Assembly: GCF_001422645.1 (NCBI RefSeq)
Contig: NZ_LMLR01000013.1
Span: forward strand, 287,024-351,023
Length of the DNA: 64,000 nt
Direction of reading: 5' to 3'
Source of the DNA: Arthrobacter sp. Leaf69
GTDB lineage: Bacteria; Actinomycetota; Actinomycetes; Actinomycetales; Micrococcaceae
Shown: one piece after another, positions 59,573 through 64,000 of the stretch
Layout of the letters: each line of letters begins with the position of its first letter
Numbering within the stretch: the first letter of the stretch is position 1
Notes under the pieces: generated by a model
What the model saw: only the letters and a program-made list of their open reading frames with translations
Databases searched by the model: none
Told to the model about the DNA's origin: nothing
Made by a program: the position numbers and the translations under genes

Positions 59573-59790
59573 GAGCGCGTGTCCAAATATTCGTCTCGGT
59601 GAGAGCAGAGCTAACCCTCACTCACTAGACCAGTGGGTCTGGATCGCCGCAGTGCGTGCCGCCATTTGAACCGCCTATCGGGACTCAAGCCACCACGCGC
59701 TAACAGAATGCCGCCATCAAACGCCGAATTCCTCACATCTATTGAATGCGCTTGGTGGTTTGTAGCAGAAACGGTCGCTTTTGCAACGCG

Positions 59791-61007
59791 CTACATCTGC
59801 TTCGCAGCGGCCCGCAGTGCTGTCGCGACGGGCGCGGTTCCGTCTTCCGTTGCGAGCATTGCTGCCAGTTGGCGTGCTCGTGCGGCGTAGGCCGGCGTCG
59901 TGGTGGCCTGCGTGATGGCGTCGGCCAGCCGTTCGGTGGTGAGTTCCTTGTAGGGGACCGGTTGCGGGCCCGCGCCGAGGGAGGTGATCCGTGCGGCCCA
60001 GAACGGTTGGTCCGTATATATCGGCACGCTGACCGTCGGCACCCCGGCGCGCAGCCCCGCCGCGGCGGTCCCCGCTCCGGCGTGGTGGACGACAGCGGCC
60101 ATCTGGGGGAACAGCCATTCGTGCGGAACAGCACCGATGCTGATGGCATCGGGCCCGGCGACACCCTGTACGCCCAGTACCGCGCGAACCCCCGCACGGT
60201 GCGCGGCGTCGAGCATGAATTCTGCGTCCAGGGCCGCACTGCTACCAAAGCCGATGAACACCGGGGGCGGGCCGTCCGCGAGGAATTGGACCAGCTCCGC
60301 AGGTGGCTGCCAGCCCGGCTCAACTTCCGGCCACCAGTAGCCGGTCATGGTGAGCCCGGACCGCCAGTCCGCCGGGCGCGGGAATACGGTGGGGCTGATG
60401 CCGTGGAGAACGGGACTGTTGGTTTTCCTTCGCGTGCGGTCGGACGCGGACCGGGCCTTTTTGGGTAGGCCGAGCATCTGGCGGATGCGGGCGCTCGGGG
60501 CGTCGTAGGGTGCTTTTCCCGATGATATGAGTGAACCGAGCAGCTTGTTTCCGACCGGCCCGAGGCTGCGGGCGGTCCCCAGAACCACGGGCGGATAGGC
60601 GGTGCTGGGTTCGGTCGGCTGCAGGTGGGCGCCGATGGCGGGGACACCGAGGGCCTCCGCAACATCGTAGGCATAGGGGGCGATCGCGTTGGCCAGGATC
60701 ACGTCGGTGCCGGCCTCGGCCGAGGCAAGGGTGCCGGTCGCGGCCAGGTCCATGTAGTCACCGAGTTCGCGCATGTACCTGCGCAGGTCCGCGCCCGTGG
60801 CCTTCTTCCCCGGCGCGGCGGGGCTGACCCGGTGGCTCATATCACCGGGCAGTTCGCGGTGCTCACACCCGGCTGCGGTGACCAGCGGGCATAGGCGGCA
60901 TTCGCCGCGATTGCGACGTCAAAGCCCAGGGCTTGAAGTCTGCTGCCGAGCCCGGCCATCGGGGCGACATCCCCTCGGGTCCCTGGCGTAATCATGAGTA
61001 CCCGCAT
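59791..61007 (-). pseudogene. Frameshifted UDP-glycosyltransferase (macrolide type)
   Basis: The N-terminal frame (61007 down to about 60885) begins MRVLMITPGTRGDVAPMAGL and GSRLQALGFDVAIAANAAYA. The next frame continues LVTAAGCEHRELPGDMSHRV-SPAAPGKK and on to the GT-B C-domain (PVFIGFGSSAALDAEF, VHHAGAGTAAAGLRAGVPTV, PIYTDQPFWAARI). A missing C near 60885 (GCCCGC-TGG for GCCCGCCTGG) explains the shift. Except for this single change the 405-codon gene looks intact, so a sequencing error or recent mutation is possible. It is divergent from its TetR regulator. Confidence 0.78.
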
Positions 61008-61023
61008 GACATTCCCCATTCCA

Positions 61024-61052
61024 CTTGATTGCGATCACTGTTCGCAATCAAG
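61024..61052. promoter_or_regulatory. Operator between glycosyltransferase and TetR genes
   Basis: CTTGATTGCGA and its perfect complement with a 7-base spacer, in the divergent region. Outer TTCCACT/AGTGGAA arms extend it. Likely bound by the TetR protein encoded at 61112. Confidence 0.7.
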
Positions 61053-61111
61053 AATATAGTGGAATAGGTACGGAACCTAACCCAGGCGGCTAGGCGAAAG
61101 GCGGAACAGGT

Positions 61112-61822
61112 ATGCCCTCTCATGACCGCGTTGATATCTGGCTGCGGCCGGAGCGTTACGGTGTCGGGCCGAAACCGGAGCACTCACGCGCGGGGATCGC
61201 TGCGGCGGCGATCGATATTGCCGACCGGGACGGCCTGACGGCGGTGTCCATCCGACGCGTGGCCGCCGGCATCGGAGCCGGCGGGGCGTCCCTGTACCGG
61301 TATCTGAAATCCCACGACGAGCTCATCGAACTCATCGTTGACACGGTCAGTGGTGAATACGACCTTGACCCCTCCGATGAACCAGCGCCGATCCAGCTGC
61401 TGAATCTGGCCCGGCAAGGCCGGGCCATTATGCACCGGCACCCGTGGCTGGCTCCGCTGCTGCTGACCCGGCCCTCAATGGGCCCCAATGCTCTCCGATA
61501 TCTGGAGCGTGCCTTGTCCGCAATGGAGCCGGTGGACATGCCGGGGCCCGCCAAGCTGCAGACCGTGGCCATGATGACGGCCATCGCCTCCGCATTTGTA
61601 CAAAATGAGCTGGCATCAGCCGACAGCTCCGGGACGGGCCTCGACGGGGCGAACGCGCGCCTGCAGTACCTCTCCGGGGTAGTCCAGTCCGGGAATTACC
61701 CGCTCCTGGCGGGCGCACTCACCGGGCAACACGACCCCGAGAGACCAGAAGAAGTGTTCAACACCGTCATCACCAACTACCTGACCGGCGTGGGCCTTCC
61801 AGCCGCCGTCGGTTCCGCCTGA
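61112..61822 (+). CDS. TetR-family regulator next to the glycosyltransferase
   Basis: 236 residues from an ATG. Helix-turn-helix: SIRRVAAGIGAGGASLYRYL after AAIDIADRDGLTAV, preceded by 25 extra N-terminal residues. The C-terminal domain (QGRAIMHRHPWLAPLLLTRP) fits the TetR-C group of regulators of drug or macrolide resistance genes. Divergent from the glycosyltransferase, with a perfect operator between. It likely represses that gene; the pair would protect against a glycosylatable compound. Confidence 0.9.
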   Translation: MPSHDRVDIWLRPERYGVGPKPEHSRAGIAAAAIDIADRDGLTAVSIRRVAAGIGAGGASLYRYLKSHDELIELIVDTVSGEYDLDPSDEPAPIQLLNLARQGRAIMHRHPWLAPLLLTRPSMGPNALRYLERALSAMEPVDMPGPAKLQTVAMMTAIASAFVQNELASADSSGTGLDGANARLQYLSGVVQSGNYPLLAGALTGQHDPERPEEVFNTVITNYLTGVGLPAAVGSA

Positions 61823-62264
61823 GGGCACCCGAACCGCCAAGCCGAGCTGTGAAAAGCCGCCATTCTGGATTAACAGTCACACGTCGTGGAGGACCGGTGG
61901 AGGACCGCTTACGGGCGCCGCCGCAACCCGCCGTCAGAGGTACGGATGAGCGCAGCGGACCCGCGGCAGCCGCGGTCTGGCTATTGCGGCCCTGGCCATT
62001 GGTTACGGCATCGCCACATTCGCATTGATTAACACGCTGATGTTCATTCCCGGCGCGATTCAGCAGCTCGTTAGTTAGCCTCGCTGCCGGTCGACGCTTG
62101 TCTTCATTGCCGAGCTAGGCCTCATTTCACAGAGTCAACGCGGCCGTGTATGCCCGAGTCACTGCCTGACTCGAGTTGTCCCGCTGAGGGATTGGCGGGC
62201 ACTTGGTCGTGGACAGCCAGCAGATGCCGCCTAACGGTATCTCGTGGGGTATAGGCTACGTGCC
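61823..62264. other. Intergenic region with a possible membrane-protein relic
   Basis: About 440 bases. Near 61976-62078 a frame without a start encodes LAIAALAIGYGIATFALINT and LMFIPGAIQQLVS, reminiscent of the C-terminus of DUF4190-type membrane proteins. Probably a fragment. Confidence 0.4.
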
Positions 62265-62882
62265 ATGATGACCAACCAGCGCCTCAAGCCACTGCTCGAG
62301 CAGTACGACTGGGCGACGGAACGACTTCTCACTCGCCTCGCCGGGCCCACCAGCAACTCGGGTGATGACAGCGACGTCGACGTACCGGTACTGACGGACG
62401 CCGAGTACCTCTGGGAACCGGTCGCCGCGTGCTGGTCGGTACGGAGGCGTGCCGATGGGCCCGGACCGGGCGCCATCAAGCTCATCGGCGCGGGTGAGTG
62501 GGGGCGAGACGGCGCCCCCGAAAGTCCGTGGCCTCCGCCCCTCACGACGATCGCCTGGCGGCTTGACCACATCTCCGAGACGCTGTTGGGCCGATCCAAC
62601 CACCTCGGGGGTGACCGAACGTTCGATCGAGCGACGTACGAATCACGACCAGATGCAGCCGGCGCTATCGAGAGGTTCCGTCAGGCCGCAGCCGATTGGC
62701 GCCGGGTACTGCTCAGTGTCGATGAGTCCGACTATGACCGGACCGGACTAAGCAGCTACCCGTACGGCAGCGATGCCGAGGAGACGTTTCCGTCGATCGT
62801 GTGGTGGGAGAACCAGGAGATTCTGCACCACGGAGCCGAGATCGCACTGCTCCGCGACCTCTACGTTCACCACGCTCAGTAG
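62265..62882 (+). CDS. DinB-family protein
   Basis: 205 residues from an ATG at 62265 (another at 62268). Four-helix DinB/YfiT-like layout: LLEQYDWATERLLTRLAG, TTIAWRLDHISETLLGRSNH with a metal-binding His, and WWENQEILHHGAEIALLRDL with two His. Such metal-binding helical bundles often act as thiol-dependent transferases or stress proteins. No clear ribosome site. Stands alone. A related family includes mycothiol-dependent enzymes of actinobacteria. Confidence 0.85.
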   Translation: MMTNQRLKPLLEQYDWATERLLTRLAGPTSNSGDDSDVDVPVLTDAEYLWEPVAACWSVRRRADGPGPGAIKLIGAGEWGRDGAPESPWPPPLTTIAWRLDHISETLLGRSNHLGGDRTFDRATYESRPDAAGAIERFRQAAADWRRVLLSVDESDYDRTGLSSYPYGSDAEETFPSIVWWENQEILHHGAEIALLRDLYVHHAQ

Positions 62883-63205
62883 CGACGAGCGCGCACCGCG
62901 GACAGCTCAGCTGGCGGAGTCTCTATGTAGTAGGCAATTCCATGAATGTGTCCCGCGTCATGGAGAATCTAACGTCATCTCGTGCACGAAATGATAAGGA
63001 GGATTACGTCCGCATAGGTGCCCGTAAGCCGATCCTTTTGCGGGCACGGAACTGGTGGCGCTCTGGTTGCTCTGGCATTGCGCCTAGTAGGGGTGTCAGG
63101 CGAGAGAAGGACCAGAAACGGACGAGAGGCGACTCGTGAGCGTCATTCCAAGTGAAAGTCACCGAAAGTGGATTGCGATCGCCGTCCTGGTGCTATTCCT
63201 AAGCG
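62883..63205. other. Intergenic region, no supported gene
   Basis: About 320 bases between the DinB-like gene and the recombinase relic. Lower in GC than its surroundings; short frames only. Confidence 0.4.
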
Positions 63206-63450
63206 CATGACTTGATACGTCTTGTTGACGGTCAAGCGGCTAGCGCTTCCTTGAGCCCGAGGTGTGCCCGGTCGGCACCGGCGAGTCCCTGGTCCGTGAA
63301 CGTCTTCTCCGACGACACTCCAAGAGCAACCAGGGGCATTCTTCCGGGCGGTAAGGTCTTGGTCGTTCGAGGATACGAGGGCGTATCCGATGGGGGCCCG
63401 GTCATGGACTTGGATGTGCTGGAGAGCAACCAGGGGCATTCTTCCGGGCG
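63206..63450 (-). pseudogene. Relic of a serine recombinase (resolvase) gene, copy 2
   Basis: On the minus strand it encodes IGYALVSSNDQDLTARKNA, then in a +1 frame LVALGVSSEKTFTDQGLAGA and DRAHLGLKEALAA with a stop. This is the N-terminus of a resolvase/invertase (normally IGYARVST-x-DQDL), with an extra C causing the shift and Arg changed to Leu. It ends at the same codon as the copy at 47062, so both stem from one truncated ancestor. Confidence 0.75.
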
Positions 63451-63521
63451 GTAAGGTCTTGGTCGTTCGAGGATACGAGGGCGTATCCGATGGGGGCCCG
63501 GTCATGGACTTGGATGTGCTG
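63323..63521 (+). repeat. Exact tandem duplication of a 100-bp unit
   Basis: The unit starting AGAGCAACCAGGGGCATTCT occurs at 63323 and again at 63423, identical over its 99-100 bases. It covers the 5' part of the recombinase relic. Confidence 0.9.
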
Positions 63522-63568
63522 CTTAGCCCCCGGGGGATTCTGTCGATCGAAGCAACACCTATTTCAAG

Positions 63569-63895
63569 GTGTATTTGAGTTCGACGTCTCCAGCAGGTAT
63601 CCGCTTTCTGGCCTCGATCAAGCAAGGAAATGGTCTCAAACCCTCCGCCCGTGCGGCCGGCATCGGCAAAAGCATTATCCCGGCGACTAAAGGCTGGCGA
63701 TGTGTCCAGCTTGGTCTACACCGGGACCCTTGGATTTCGGTTTTCCCCTCGGCGGCCGGCATCGGCAAAAGCATTATCCCGGCGACTAAAGGCTGGCGAT
63801 GTGTCCAGCTTGGTCTACACCGGGACCCTTGGATTTCGGTTTTCCCCTCACTTCTCCGCCGGGCGTCTGTCTCAGTTTCACTGCTCCAGGGGTGA
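63569..63895 (+). pseudogene. Possible transposase N-terminus relic containing a duplication
   Basis: The frame encodes GIRFLASIKQGNGLKPSARA and AGIGKSI, similar to the helix-turn-helix start of IS30-like transposases (FL-x-x-I-x2-G-x-x-L-x-x-AARAAGI). It then runs into a 33-residue repeat caused by the 99-base duplication and ends shortly after. No catalytic residues. Confidence 0.45.
63653..63849 (+). repeat. Exact tandem duplication of a 99-bp unit
   Basis: The unit starting GCGGCCGGCATCGGCAAAAG occurs at 63653 and 63752, identical throughout. It is unrelated to the 100-base unit just upstream. Confidence 0.9.
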
Positions 63896-64000
63896 CGAGC
63901 ATTCATCGCTCTCTCCCAGTGCCAATAGGGACGCGATTGCTTTTGATGTGGGGTCATTGTGGGAGTTCAGACGCCAGGAAACCCTTGCCACGGAATCAGT

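Noticed and set aside
63323..63849. A CRISPR array
   Set aside because: Each unit is simply duplicated once, about 100 bases long, with no short repeats or varied spacers.

Overview
This is a 64-kb stretch of high-GC DNA from an actinobacterium, most like Arthrobacter or a close relative. The evidence is the codon bias, lipoproteins of actinobacterial type, AGGAG-type ribosome sites with many GTG/TTG starts, and protein families common in that group. The genus is an inference.\n\nThe core, about 2.7-46.9 kb, is a catabolic island for aromatic, probably lignin-type phenolic, compounds. It lies between two ~260-base direct repeats that each carry a tRNA-Leu-like 3' end and a terminator, so it looks like the footprint of an integrated element; no integrase is visible. 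From left to right it holds: a short-chain dehydrogenase divergent from a vanillyl-alcohol/eugenol-oxidase-type flavoenzyme; an AraC regulator divergent from a TetR regulator; thiolase and thioesterase; an Old-Yellow-type flavoenzyme; a NitT/TauT-type ABC importer; an accessory block with a possible PD-(D/E)xK nuclease (15.1-18.8 kb); a flavin monooxygenase with a sugar-type ABC importer; an ornithine-cyclodeaminase/DapA-type pair; an aldehyde dehydrogenase; a second flavin monooxygenase; an extradiol dioxygenase; two fumarylacetoacetase-family hydrolases; a cupin; and acetoacetyl-CoA synthetase.\n\nThe promoters of most of these units carry variants of one 18-base palindrome, ATWCGAW-NCGN-WTCGTAY, also found beside the TetR gene (7254-7832). 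This suggests one local TetR regulon tying uptake, ring hydroxylation, ring cleavage and acetoacetate/CoA-thioester metabolism together. Acetoacetyl-CoA synthetase plus thiolase suggests that ring cleavage ends in acetoacetate.\n\nA second module (38.6-45.1 kb) pairs the ribulose-monophosphate formaldehyde enzymes (hxlB, hxlA) with a CYP255-like cytochrome P450, a [2Fe-2S] ferredoxin, a ferredoxin reductase and a LysR regulator. This fits O-demethylation of methoxyaromatics with on-site formaldehyde capture. It is followed by relics of a 3-hydroxybenzoate-4-monooxygenase-like gene and a GntR regulator.\n\nFrom 47 to 63 kb a second block is bounded by two copies of a decayed serine-recombinase gene. 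It holds an operon with a sulfite-oxidase-like enzyme, enoyl-CoA hydratase, DyP peroxidase, DUF4331 protein and a small unknown protein. After it come small stress or envelope genes, a response regulator, a frameshifted glycosyltransferase with its TetR neighbour, and a DinB-like protein. The right edge contains two different ~100-base exact tandem duplications. The left edge has a truncated CoiA-like gene and a DUF6994-like gene. No complete tRNA, rRNA or CRISPR array was seen. Family names come from recognition of motifs by eye; no database search was run.
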